Shown here: positions 25,769 through 33,915 of the stretch, piece by piece | Position numbering within the stretch: the stretch's first letter is position 1 | Layout of the letters: the number at the start of each line of letters is the position of its first letter | Origin: Scybalousia_A sp964639765 | Lineage (GTDB): Bacteria > Bacteroidota > Bacteroidia > Bacteroidales > P3 | Assembly: GCA_964639765.1 (NCBI GenBank) | Contig: CAZXEN010000001.1 | Span: forward strand, 1 to 64,000 | Length of the DNA: 64,000 nt | Reading direction: 5' to 3' | The notes under the pieces: generated by a model | Told to the model about the DNA's origin: nothing | The model's input: only the letters and a program-made list of their open reading frames with translations | The model's database searches: none | Position numbers and translations under genes: made by a program

Positions 25769-26449
25769 ATGACTAAGACAGAACTTTTTTTAGAATTAGC
25801 TAAGCCTGACAAGAATGGATTTAGTAGATGGGTTAATATCTCGGAATTTACAGGCAAATATAAAGATCTACAACTTGGAAATGGAGGCTCTTGGTGTAGA
25901 AAGAGTTCTGCATTAGCGAGAAAATATAACTTAGAATTTGACAAAAGCAAAACAAAAGGCAATTCCATTGATGCAATCAGACTTATAGGATTTAACACAT
26001 GCGAAACATTCAATCAAGCAATAAGAAAAGACATTAAAGATTTTTATAAATCGCAGAACTGTGTAATGCTCGGCATAAATGGGAACAGTGAGAACACAAA
26101 GATAGAAATAGATCATAAAGACGGCAGAAAAGATGATTGGAGAGTATCTAATTCACAAACACAAAGGTTTGAAGATTTTCAACCTCTTTGTAAAGCTGCT
26201 AACGATGTAAAAAGACAAATTTGTAAACGATGTAAAGAAACAGACAAACGTTGGGATGCCAAAAATATAAAAGGTAATCCATATTCTTTTTATGATGGCG
26301 ATGAAAACTACACAGATGAATTAGGCTGCAAAGGATGCTATCAATATGATCCTGTTGAGTATAGAAAAATTTGTACTAAGAAAATAAGTATCGAAGCTTC
26401 TGAACACACTGCGGATTATATAATGAATAAAATATATCAAAACGAATAG
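25769..26449 (+). CDS. HNH-type (beta-beta-alpha-Me) restriction endonuclease, probable
   Basis: The 226-aa protein has an HNH core: IEIDHKDGRKDDWRV (residues ~112-126, H116), Q138-PLCKAANDVK (~148), plus Zn-binding pairs C152/C155 (CKRC) and C187/C190 (CKGC) followed by YQYDPVEYR. The N-terminal GNGGSWCRKSS segment may contribute to DNA recognition. Its place between two DNA methyltransferases indicates the restriction subunit of a type II system. Target sequence unknown; the use of two methyltransferases of different class suggests an asymmetric site, which is inference. Confidence 0.75.
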   Translation: MTKTELFLELAKPDKNGFSRWVNISEFTGKYKDLQLGNGGSWCRKSSALARKYNLEFDKSKTKGNSIDAIRLIGFNTCETFNQAIRKDIKDFYKSQNCVMLGINGNSENTKIEIDHKDGRKDDWRVSNSQTQRFEDFQPLCKAANDVKRQICKRCKETDKRWDAKNIKGNPYSFYDGDENYTDELGCKGCYQYDPVEYRKICTKKISIEASEHTADYIMNKIYQNE

Positions 26450-26454
26450 CAATA

Positions 26455-26652
26455 ATGACTACACATATATCAATAGCAAATAAAAACACTTTTAATCAAC
26501 ACCTACGATATTCGTCTGTCGGAACAAGGAACAAAGAACCATTTAAAATAAATGGCAATAAATCCACTATAAAAATCAACGACAACAAAGAGAAAATTCA
26601 ATTTGGTATGCTGGTTGATTTTAATATATTGAACATATATGATAAAAAGTAA
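26455..26652 (+). CDS. 65-aa unknown protein inside the R-M island
   Basis: The ORF starts 5 bp after the nuclease stop and ends 33 bp before the second methyltransferase. The product is hydrophilic, Asn/Lys-rich, with a basic middle (RYSSVGTRNKEPFKINGN) and a mildly hydrophobic end (FGMLVDFNILNIYDK). It has no helix-turn-helix I can recognise. It might be a small regulator, a subunit, or a remnant. The tight spacing supports translation; nothing else does. Confidence 0.4.
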   Translation: MTTHISIANKNTFNQHLRYSSVGTRNKEPFKINGNKSTIKINDNKEKIQFGMLVDFNILNIYDKK

Positions 26653-26685
26653 AACAACTATGTGTTATTGATTAAATATAATATT

Positions 26686-27771
26686 ATGAATTATATAGGA
26701 AGTAAATATTCTTTATTATCTTTTTTGGATGAGTGCATTTCAGAAATAACGACCAATGACTCAAATAAAGTTTTTTGTGATTTATTTTCTGGCACAGCTA
26801 CTGTAGGAAAATATTTCAAGAAAAAAGGATTTCAAATTATTGCAAATGACATACAATATTACAGTTATGTTCTTTGTAAACAATACATAGAAAATCATAA
26901 GACGCTAACATTTAGTGGTATTTCTGATGAAATAGACTCAAATTCAAAGTCTTTACTTGATGATGATACTATTACTAAAGTATGTCAATACTTAAATAAT
27001 ATAGAGCCTATTGAAGGATTTATCTATAATAATTACTGCAAAGGCCATCATAGCGATAATGAAGAATATCGTTTGTATTTCAGTGACGAAAATGGTAAAA
27101 AATGCGATGCCATTAGAAAAAAGATAGAAGATTGGTACACCCAAAAAAAAATAAACAGCAATGAGTATTATTTTTTACTCACAACTCTGATAGAAAATAT
27201 AGATAAAGTTGCAAACACTGCATCTGTTTATGGCGCCTTCCTAAAAAAAATTAAGACATCTGCTCAAAAACAGATAGAAATGAAACCAGTTGAAATGATA
27301 TACAATGACATTGACCATAAAGTATTTAATGAAGATGCAAATAAACTGGTTAGAATGATAAAAACAGATATACTCTATTTAGATCCTCCTTATAATCAAC
27401 GTCAATATTCTGCTAATTATCATGTATTAGAAACTATTGCAAGGTATGATAATCCTATTTTAAAAGGCAAAACAGGAATGCGAGACTATTCTACACAAAA
27501 ATCAGATTATTGCAATAAGCGTAAAGTGAAAGAAGCTTTTGAAGATTTAATAATGCATGCCAATACTAAATATATTTTCTTGAGTTACAATAATGAAGGT
27601 TTAATGACGTTTGAAGAAATAAGGGATATTATGTCTAAAAGAGGAAAATATGGATACTTTGCAAAGGAATATAACCGTTTTAAAGCAGATAATGAATCTG
27701 AAAACAGACATATAAAAGCAAATACAACAACAGAATATCTGCATTATGTTGTTTGCAAAAATAACATTTAA
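26686..27771 (+). CDS. D12-class DNA adenine methyltransferase, R-M island
   Basis: The 361-aa protein has motif X NYIGSKYSLL at its start, motif I DLFSGTATVG (residues 32-41) and catalytic DPPYNQRQY (D233). The NYHVLETIARYDNP stretch after DPPY recalls methyltransferases of type IIS systems such as FokI. It methylates adenine. A GTG at 26662 gives eight extra residues, but the ATG at 26686 matches the family start. It should protect one strand or one half of the target of the nuclease at 25769; the methyltransferase at 24971 may protect the other. Confidence 0.85.
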   Translation: MNYIGSKYSLLSFLDECISEITTNDSNKVFCDLFSGTATVGKYFKKKGFQIIANDIQYYSYVLCKQYIENHKTLTFSGISDEIDSNSKSLLDDDTITKVCQYLNNIEPIEGFIYNNYCKGHHSDNEEYRLYFSDENGKKCDAIRKKIEDWYTQKKINSNEYYFLLTTLIENIDKVANTASVYGAFLKKIKTSAQKQIEMKPVEMIYNDIDHKVFNEDANKLVRMIKTDILYLDPPYNQRQYSANYHVLETIARYDNPILKGKTGMRDYSTQKSDYCNKRKVKEAFEDLIMHANTKYIFLSYNNEGLMTFEEIRDIMSKRGKYGYFAKEYNRFKADNESENRHIKANTTTEYLHYVVCKNNI

Positions 27772-27775
27772 TCTT

Positions 27776-28756
27776 ATGAAAAGAATAATTAGAATATCAG
27801 TCATAGTATTTTGTTTTATAGCTCTGCAAACGCAGGCTCAGAACTATAATATGCAGGGGTTTGAGTTGATATTGAAACCTTTGATGGACGAAATGTTTTC
27901 TGCCAAGACAGATAACGAAAGGTTTGCAGCCAATGAAAAGTTTATTTCAAACATGGAAGACGCTTTAAACTTTGAAAAAAGTTTTTCCTATGATTTCCCG
28001 ACGCTAAGAAATATCAGCATATTGACTTCTCCTGACAAACAGTTCAAGATTTTCACCTGGGCAATAATGTCTGAAAGCGGAGAATTTGAGAACTTCGGCT
28101 TCATACAGTCAAAAAACAGCAAAGGAGAGTATGTTGTCTATCAGCTATTCGACAAAAGTGACGACATAATACAGCCGGAATTTGCAAAACTCAACGATTC
28201 GCTGTGGTTTGGTGCGGTTTATTACGACTTAATCCTGACAAAATACGAAGGAAACACTTATTATGTTCTCTTGGGATGGGACGGCAATGACATATTCTCA
28301 AGAAGAAAAGTCATAGAACCTGTTTCTTTTCATAAAAATACAGGGAAAGTAACTTTTGGACAGAATGTTTTCTACAAAGAAAAGGACAGAAAACGCTTTG
28401 TTTTTGAGTATTCCACGGAAGCAAGCTTCACTCTTAGATATGAAACTCAGCACTATGAGGTAGGAAACACAAAGAAAGCAAAAAGCACTCTTTTCCATAA
28501 AGCAAAACCTTTTGAGGTTGAAGCTCCTCAAACAGAGAAGAGAGAGATGATTTTCTTCGATGAGCTGGAGCCTATGAATGCTTCCATGCAAGGATTCAGG
28601 CAAAACTATGTACCTTCCGGCAATGTTACGGGACTGTATTTTGAAAACGGCAAATGGAGAAAACTGAAACAGAACGTCCTTCCTCGTAACAAGAAAGACA
28701 AAAAAGACAACTACGTTCCCAAGGAAAGAGAAAGCGGACTTTTTCCAAACAAATAA
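27776..28756 (+). CDS. Conserved secreted protein, unknown function
   Basis: From the ATG at 27776 the product is 326 aa with a signal peptide (IIRISVIVFCFIALQTQAQ). The body has repeated beta-strands (FKIFTWAIMSESGEF, LWFGAVYYDLILTKYEGNTYYVLLGWDGND, TLRYETQHYEVG) and ends with a Lys-rich tail (RKLKQNVLPRNKKDKKDNYVPKERES). It resembles widespread Bacteroidales secreted proteins without a known role. It is the first ordinary gene after the R-M island and starts 5 bp after its last stop codon. Confidence 0.65.
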   Translation: MKRIIRISVIVFCFIALQTQAQNYNMQGFELILKPLMDEMFSAKTDNERFAANEKFISNMEDALNFEKSFSYDFPTLRNISILTSPDKQFKIFTWAIMSESGEFENFGFIQSKNSKGEYVVYQLFDKSDDIIQPEFAKLNDSLWFGAVYYDLILTKYEGNTYYVLLGWDGNDIFSRRKVIEPVSFHKNTGKVTFGQNVFYKEKDRKRFVFEYSTEASFTLRYETQHYEVGNTKKAKSTLFHKAKPFEVEAPQTEKREMIFFDELEPMNASMQGFRQNYVPSGNVTGLYFENGKWRKLKQNVLPRNKKDKKDNYVPKERESGLFPNK

Positions 28757-28785
28757 AAACCAGGGATTTATATTTAAGTAAAAAA

Positions 28786-28878
28786 GTGTTGGTTTTTGAG
28801 AAAAAAGATCAAGACTTTATACCCTAAAGAGTTGGTTTTTATCTTTAAAATCCAACTCTTTTTACAACAAGTCCTGAT
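28786..28878. repeat. Phased 21/22-bp repeat array D (5 units), also a terminator
   Basis: Cores GTGTTGGT (28786), ATCAAGAC (28808), GAGTTGGT (28829), TCCAACTC (28851) and GTCCTGAT (28871) are 22, 21, 22 and 20 bp apart. The third and fourth units are inverted and form a stem AAAGAGTTGG/CCAACTCTTT followed by TTTTT, so this pair can act as a terminator between two convergent genes. Confidence 0.65.
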
Positions 28879-28919
28879 AAGTATTTTTCCAAGCCAGAAA
28901 CAATAAAAACAAATCTTTA

Positions 28920-29426
28920 TCAAATCTTTCTGTCACCGCAATTGCAGGGGTGATCTTTACGTATCCTTGCCTTGGGAAAAAGTTCCTTTATTGCTTTCTG
29001 TTCTTTGCGTGTCATTTGTATTGCTCTGATATCAAGATACTTTAAATCAAGATTTGCAAAACTTGTATCAAAGGCACGAATCATATTATCCCAAAGAACA
29101 AGTGTATCCACATGCAGCTCGGAAATCTCCTTTGGAAGAGAAGACAGAAGGTTTTGTGCTGCATTGATATAGTGAAGATGTTTTAGTTGCTGGATTTGAG
29201 GAGGGATTTCTTTGATAAAGTTACGGGAAATATCCAACCGTTCCAAGTTTTTCAGCTCCAGTATCTCCATAGGAAAAGAATGAAGTTTTTGCTTTTTCAG
29301 TACAAGTGTAATAACACTGTCTTTGTGTTGCAAAGCCTCCTGCAGAGAATTACAAATAAGGCCTTGGGGAAAACAAATCAATGAAACGAGAGAAAACAAC
29401 AGACTAAGAAAGAATTTTTTTTGCAT
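28920..29426 (-). CDS. Leucine-rich-repeat secreted protein
   Basis: The 168-aa protein has a signal peptide (FFLSLLFSLVSLICFPQG) and four or five LRR units with the pattern LxxLxxLxxLxLSxNxIxxLPxxIxxL, clearest in LKNLERLDISRNFIKEIPPQIQQLKHL and in the following repeat LHYINAAQNLLSSLPKEISEL. LRR proteins mediate protein-protein contacts. It begins inside the last ~20 bp of ribF and so is translationally coupled to it. The ATG at 29426 is preferred over the GTG at 29432. Partner unknown. Confidence 0.78.
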   Translation of the reverse strand: MQKKFFLSLLFSLVSLICFPQGLICNSLQEALQHKDSVITLVLKKQKLHSFPMEILELKNLERLDISRNFIKEIPPQIQQLKHLHYINAAQNLLSSLPKEISELHVDTLVLWDNMIRAFDTSFANLDLKYLDIRAIQMTRKEQKAIKELFPKARIRKDHPCNCGDRKI

Positions 29427-30333
29427 ATTCACAATCCTTTTCTATTTGTGAGGTCAATAAATCCGTATTCTCAAATTCTTTTTCTTCTCTGATGTATTCT
29501 ACGAACTCAAGTCCGACCTCTTTATCATAGATATTTTCGTCAAAATCAAAGATAAAGGTCTCTATTGTTTTGTCCTGTCTGTGAAAAGTAGGACGACAGC
29601 CTATGTTTGTTACGCTTTTATATGTCTTGTCTTTATATGACAGCAAGGTTGCATAGACTCCGTTCCTTGGAATCAGTTTTTTGTACGGCACGACGATATT
29701 TGCCGTCGGGAAACCCAATGTTTTGCCTAACTGAAAACCTTTTTCTATACTTGAAGTCAAGGAGTAATTCTCTCCCAACATCTTGTTTGCCAAGGAAATA
29801 TTGCCTTTGCTTATAGCTCTGCGTATTTCAGAGGAAGAAATCTCTACTTCTTCTTCATACAAAGCTGTCTTGTCTCTTATAATTCTGATGTCTGAGTATT
29901 CCCCCTTGCTCACTATTTCCTTGAACTCTTCATTATTAGGATTACCAAAACTATTGTCATAGCCCAAAAGCAGCACTTGAATATTTATCTTCTGTTTAAG
30001 AATATCAAGAAATGCTTTCGGGCTTGTCTTTGCAAAGTCTTTTGTAAAACTTATTGTAATCAGATAATCCATATCTGCTTTTTCTATCTTGGAATAGCGT
30101 TCCCCGTTGGTCTGCAAAAGCTCTATAGGATGCAGTTCCTGTTTTGAATCCAAGACTTCCCGTGGGTGATTTGAAAAAGTAATGACTACACTTTTGCAGT
30201 CTTCGTTATGTGCGATGTTCTTCAACTCCTGCAACATAAACTGATGACCTTTATGCACTCCGTCAAACATTCCTATTGTGGCGACAGAGTTGCAAGGCAA
30301 AGAAGTTATATCATTCAAATCAATAATTTCCAA
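29404..30333 (-). CDS. ribF: Bifunctional riboflavin kinase / FAD synthetase
   Basis: The 309-aa protein makes FMN from riboflavin and then FAD. The N-terminal adenylyltransferase domain has GMFDGVHKGHQ (residues ~21-31) and the FSNHPREVL and SSEIRRAI motifs. The C-terminal flavokinase domain (~180-309) has GKTLGFPTANI (~204-214) and NGVYATLL. The length is typical of RibF. It is third in the operon ppi-sulP-ribF-LRR (gap 18 bp after sulP). Confidence 0.95.
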   Translation of the reverse strand: MEIIDLNDITSLPCNSVATIGMFDGVHKGHQFMLQELKNIAHNEDCKSVVITFSNHPREVLDSKQELHPIELLQTNGERYSKIEKADMDYLITISFTKDFAKTSPKAFLDILKQKINIQVLLLGYDNSFGNPNNEEFKEIVSKGEYSDIRIIRDKTALYEEEVEISSSEIRRAISKGNISLANKMLGENYSLTSSIEKGFQLGKTLGFPTANIVVPYKKLIPRNGVYATLLSYKDKTYKSVTNIGCRPTFHRQDKTIETFIFDFDENIYDKEVGLEFVEYIREEKEFENTDLLTSQIEKDCEYAKKILS

Positions 30334-30351
30334 GACAAAAGCCGTTATTGG

Positions 30352-32055
30352 TTATAGATTAAGAGTTTTCAAGTATTCGGTACAGTCTTCAAAAGTCTTG
30401 AAAGTCTTTTCTTCCGGAATAATTTCTGGAATCAGCTTCATGTTCTTCAACATATACATAGGCTGAGGCTGAATGATAGTCATCAAGACTTCTATTCCTG
30501 ATGCCTGCAAATCCTTTATTGCTGTTTCCATGGCATAAAGACCAGATTGATCCATGAAAGAAACCAGACGCATACGGATAATTACTATCTTGGCCTCTTT
30601 TGGAACGTCATGCATAACTTCTTGAAATCTTGTAATTGAGCCAAAGAAGATTGGACCATTAAGACGCTGGATATATATCTTGTGCTTTATGCTTTCAGGT
30701 ATGCCGCCTTCGTCTGACCATGGGGATTCTTTGTCAAAGTGCTGAATCTCCTGGGAAGAATAACTACCTTCCACCAAATCTCCTGCACGTTTCATAAACA
30801 GAACACAGGCAATTATCATTCCGATACCCACTGCTGTAAGCAAATCCACAAAAACGGTCATCAATAGCACAACAATTAGGACAAACGCATCAGCAATAGG
30901 GATTTTCAACAAGTCTTTCAAGCCTTTGAAGTCTATTATGCCCCACCCTACTGTTATAAGTATTCCTGCCAAGACTGAAAGAGGAACATACTGGACCAAA
31001 GAACCTAAACCCAACAGTATAGCAAGAAGAAACAGAGAGTGAATCATTCCACTTATTTTGGTTCTTCCTCCACTTTTTACATTGACAACTGTTCTCATTG
31101 TTGCACCTGCTCCTGCCAAACCACAGAAAAGACCTGCCGCAATGTTTCCTATTCCTTGTCCTATAAGTTCTTTATTTGAATTATGCTTGGTTTTTGTTAT
31201 ATTGTCTGCAACAACAGAAGTCAGTAATGTATCTATACTTCCCAAACCGGCAAGAGTAAGTCCTGGTATTATACTTGCTTTCAAAACTTGCAGCCAATCA
31301 ACTCCGGCAAGGGAAATACCTTCTTTTGCAAAGAAAGGCATTGGTAATCCTGCAGGTATTGAACCAATTATAAGCTTATTGTCCATATCCAAAAACAAAG
31401 ATACAACAGTCATAACTATCAATGCAACAAGCGTGGAAGGAATCTTTTTTGTCAAAAGAGGAAACAGCTGAATGATAACGATAGTTCCTAATCCTAATAT
31501 CAAAGCTGTAGCAGATATACCGCCAGATGATACCATTTGAGGAAATTTGGCGACCATATCCACAACAAGGACTGGAGATTTAAGACCTATTAAAGGATAA
31601 ATCTGTTGAAGAATGATGATAATTCCGATACCACTCATAAAACCTGAGAGTACGGGATAAGGAATATACCTAACATATTTACCTATTTTTATTATACCAA
31701 AAAGAATTTGGAACAAACCGCAAAAAAGTCCTGCCATAGACATTGAAAGCAAGACTGTGGAAATGTTTCCAGAGGACATTGTCCAAACTCCAGAAATCAA
31801 TGATGCTGTAATTACGGTCATTGGTCCTGTTGGTCCGCTTATCTGAGAAGGAGTTCCTCCAAACATTGCTGCAAAAAAGCCAAGCATTGTTGCTCCTACT
31901 AAACCAGCTAATGCTCCAAGTGAAGAAGCTTCTGGAGAATCTATACCGCCAAAAGCTTGTATTCCGAAAGCTAAAGCCAATGGAAGCGCAACTATTCCTG
32001 CTGTTATACCGCCAAATAGATCTCCTTTGATGTTTTTTGTAGAAATAAAAGCCAT
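30352..32055 (-). CDS. SulP-family anion transporter with STAS domain
   Basis: The 567-aa protein starts with the family mark DLFGGITAGIVALPLALAFGI and has 10-12 membrane helices including GPTGPMTVI, GLSGAGATM-type sequence (GLAGAGATMRTVVNVKSGGRTKISG) and VYVPLSVLAGI-like QYVPLSVLAGILI. The C-terminal STAS domain (~440-560) includes VVIRMRLVSFMDQSGLYAMET in approximate form. SulP proteins move sulfate, bicarbonate or dicarboxylates. The substrate is not readable from sequence; a bicarbonate role would fit gut anaerobes. Confidence 0.9.
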   Translation of the reverse strand: MAFISTKNIKGDLFGGITAGIVALPLALAFGIQAFGGIDSPEASSLGALAGLVGATMLGFFAAMFGGTPSQISGPTGPMTVITASLISGVWTMSSGNISTVLLSMSMAGLFCGLFQILFGIIKIGKYVRYIPYPVLSGFMSGIGIIIILQQIYPLIGLKSPVLVVDMVAKFPQMVSSGGISATALILGLGTIVIIQLFPLLTKKIPSTLVALIVMTVVSLFLDMDNKLIIGSIPAGLPMPFFAKEGISLAGVDWLQVLKASIIPGLTLAGLGSIDTLLTSVVADNITKTKHNSNKELIGQGIGNIAAGLFCGLAGAGATMRTVVNVKSGGRTKISGMIHSLFLLAILLGLGSLVQYVPLSVLAGILITVGWGIIDFKGLKDLLKIPIADAFVLIVVLLMTVFVDLLTAVGIGMIIACVLFMKRAGDLVEGSYSSQEIQHFDKESPWSDEGGIPESIKHKIYIQRLNGPIFFGSITRFQEVMHDVPKEAKIVIIRMRLVSFMDQSGLYAMETAIKDLQASGIEVLMTIIQPQPMYMLKNMKLIPEIIPEEKTFKTFEDCTEYLKTLNL

Positions 32056-32061
32056 ATTTTG

Positions 32062-32763
32062 TTATTCTATTATTTTTACAACCATTCTTATATCTTCCAA
32101 AGGTCTGTCGTTGCGGTCTGTTTGAACTGCAGCTATTTTATCAACAACGTCCAACCCTTCCACAACTTCTCCGAATACAGTATATTCTCCATCAAGGAAA
32201 GGAGTTCCTCCTTTTGTTTTATATACCTCTCTTTGTTCCGTAGTATATTGTCTTCCGGTCCTGCTTGTCATCATATTCAATTCCTGATCAGTATAAGTTT
32301 TACCTTGAACGATGTAAAACTGACAAGCAGATGAAGACTTCATAGGATTGTTGTCTCTTGCCGCAGCCAAAGCTCCTTTTTTATGGATACAAGTACTGTT
32401 TATTTCTGCAGGGACTTTATAACCCAAATCACCGGCTCCAAGTTGCTGGCCTTTTTTTGCTGTTTTGCTGTTTGGATCTCCCCCTTGTATCATAAATTCT
32501 TTGATAACTCTGTGAAACAATGTACTATCCAACGAACCATTCTTCACTATTTGAATGAAATTGTCTCTATGCTGAGGAGTCTCATTATAGAGAGCAAGTT
32601 TAATATCCCCGTAATTCGTAGATATTAACACCATTGTTTGTTTCTGTTTCTTCTCCATTGCTTTTTCTGCTTTTTCATTTGTAACTGTAGTGGTTTTCTT
32701 TGAGCATCCAAACAAAAGAATGCTAAAAGAAATAAATAAAATTAAAAAAAATCTTGTGTTCAT
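32062..32763 (-). CDS. Cyclophilin-type peptidyl-prolyl isomerase lipoprotein
   Basis: The 233-aa protein has a lipoprotein signal (ILLFGC, ~Cys20) and a Lys-rich linker, then a cyclophilin domain: HRDNFIQIVKNGSLDSTLFHRVIKEFMIQGGDP (residues ~71-103), ACQFYIVQG and FLDGEYTVFGEVVEGLDVV. It folds secreted proteins in the periplasm or at the membrane. The gap to sulP is 6 bp and it is first in the operon. Loop insertions relative to PpiB (MMTSRTGRQYTTEQ) are ordinary in Bacteroidetes. Confidence 0.93.
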   Translation of the reverse strand: MNTRFFLILFISFSILLFGCSKKTTTVTNEKAEKAMEKKQKQTMVLISTNYGDIKLALYNETPQHRDNFIQIVKNGSLDSTLFHRVIKEFMIQGGDPNSKTAKKGQQLGAGDLGYKVPAEINSTCIHKKGALAAARDNNPMKSSSACQFYIVQGKTYTDQELNMMTSRTGRQYTTEQREVYKTKGGTPFLDGEYTVFGEVVEGLDVVDKIAAVQTDRNDRPLEDIRMVVKIIE

Positions 32764-32834
32764 AATATTTTTTATTAAATTTGCACCTTGAAATATTCTT
32801 AAAAATAAAGTGCAAAATTACAAATAATATTGTT

Positions 32835-33212
32835 ATGAAACTAAATATAATAAGAAAAATTGTAGCAAGCTTGGTAATATGCTTGACAGTGTTGGGGTTC
32901 TATTCTTGTAATGACAATTTGGATGGCTGTGGTTTGACAGTGGTTGTTACAGATGCTGTCGGTAATAGAATACCTGGAGCAAACATAACTGTAGGAGTAG
33001 ACATCAATGGTGAAATTGCTGACGGCAATACAATAAAACGTGAAGCCGTTGCTGACAAAAACGGAGAAGCTTATTTCTTTTTTGACAACGAAGCAATATT
33101 TACCATATATGCAAGCATATTGGCTGAAGACGGTTACACACTTAGAAGCGGCAAATCAACAGTTCAGTTGAAATATGACGAAATGGTTACAAAAGATGTA
33201 ATCCTTCCGTAA
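32835..33212 (+). CDS. Lipoprotein with Ig-like/carboxypeptidase-regulatory-type domain
   Basis: From the ATG at 32835 the product is 125 aa: lipoprotein signal with Cys25 (LTVLGFYSC), then one beta-sandwich like the domains found in Bacteroidetes surface proteins (LTVVVTDAVGNRIPGANITVGVDI, later NGEAYFFFDNEAIFTIYAS). A longer frame from 32781 lacks a lipobox at the right distance and is rejected. A terminator follows at 33254. Role unknown. Confidence 0.7.
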   Translation: MKLNIIRKIVASLVICLTVLGFYSCNDNLDGCGLTVVVTDAVGNRIPGANITVGVDINGEIADGNTIKREAVADKNGEAYFFFDNEAIFTIYASILAEDGYTLRSGKSTVQLKYDEMVTKDVILP

Positions 33213-33253
33213 TTGTATATTCAATATTTTTGTCAATAATCCAAAACAAAATA

Positions 33254-33290
33254 AAGGGACGCTAAATGAATAGTGTCCCTTGTTTGTTTT
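33254..33290 (+). terminator. Rho-independent terminator after the small lipoprotein
   Basis: Stem AAGGGACGCTA / TAGTGTCCCTT (one G-U) with a 6-nt loop, followed by a T-rich stretch. Confidence 0.8.
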
Positions 33291-33345
33291 ATCTGTCAAA
33301 AAGTTTAGGTCTCAACAATCCGCAAACCGAATATATGAACAATTT

Positions 33346-33816
33346 TCAAACATTGTTATTCTCAAAAGCCTCTTCTATCAGTTCGTTTTCAAAACCATGA
33401 GAAGACAAATAATATCTAAGCTGATATTTCTTTTGATATTCGTCTTGAGTACTTATACTTCTTATCTTTTTATTTAAAAGCATATCCAGAATTTCTTTGT
33501 ATTCTTCCATATCAATCTTGGACAAAGCTTTTTGAATCAAGTTTTTTGGAATCTGTTTTGAGGTTAGCATATTTCTAATCTTGATTCTTCCCCAATGATT
33601 CTGATGTATTTTGCTTCTAACATAAAGTTCTGTAAATCTTTCTTCTGAAATGAAGCCTGTTTTTATGAGTTTATTGACAATTTTCTTCGCATCTTCCTCT
33701 GTAACTCCTTTATCCCTAAGTTTGCAACGAACATCCTTTGGACATCTTTCCAAACTTGAACAATATTTTTGAGCATATTCCAACGCTTCTCCAATATTTA
33801 AGGCCTGTTGTTTCAT
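33346..33816 (-). CDS. recX: Regulatory protein RecX
   Basis: The 156-aa protein consists of three RecX-type helical repeats: YAQKYCSSLERCPKDVRCKLRDKGV, then FISEERFTELYVRSKIHQNHWGRIKIRNMLTSKQIPKNLIQKAL and a third C-terminal repeat (YKEILDMLLNKKIRSI...YYLSSHGFENELIEEAF). The E-R-F and W-G motifs of the second repeat are typical. RecX binds and restrains RecA filaments. recA itself is not in this window. Confidence 0.92.
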   Translation of the reverse strand: MKQQALNIGEALEYAQKYCSSLERCPKDVRCKLRDKGVTEEDAKKIVNKLIKTGFISEERFTELYVRSKIHQNHWGRIKIRNMLTSKQIPKNLIQKALSKIDMEEYKEILDMLLNKKIRSISTQDEYQKKYQLRYYLSSHGFENELIEEAFENNNV

Positions 33817-33915
33817 ATTAAATTAAGTCTGTTAAAGAAATTTTTTGCAAAAATAAACTTTTTTTCTAAAAAAAACGTTATATAGCAGAGAAAAATCAAA
33901 ATAACCTACTTTTTT

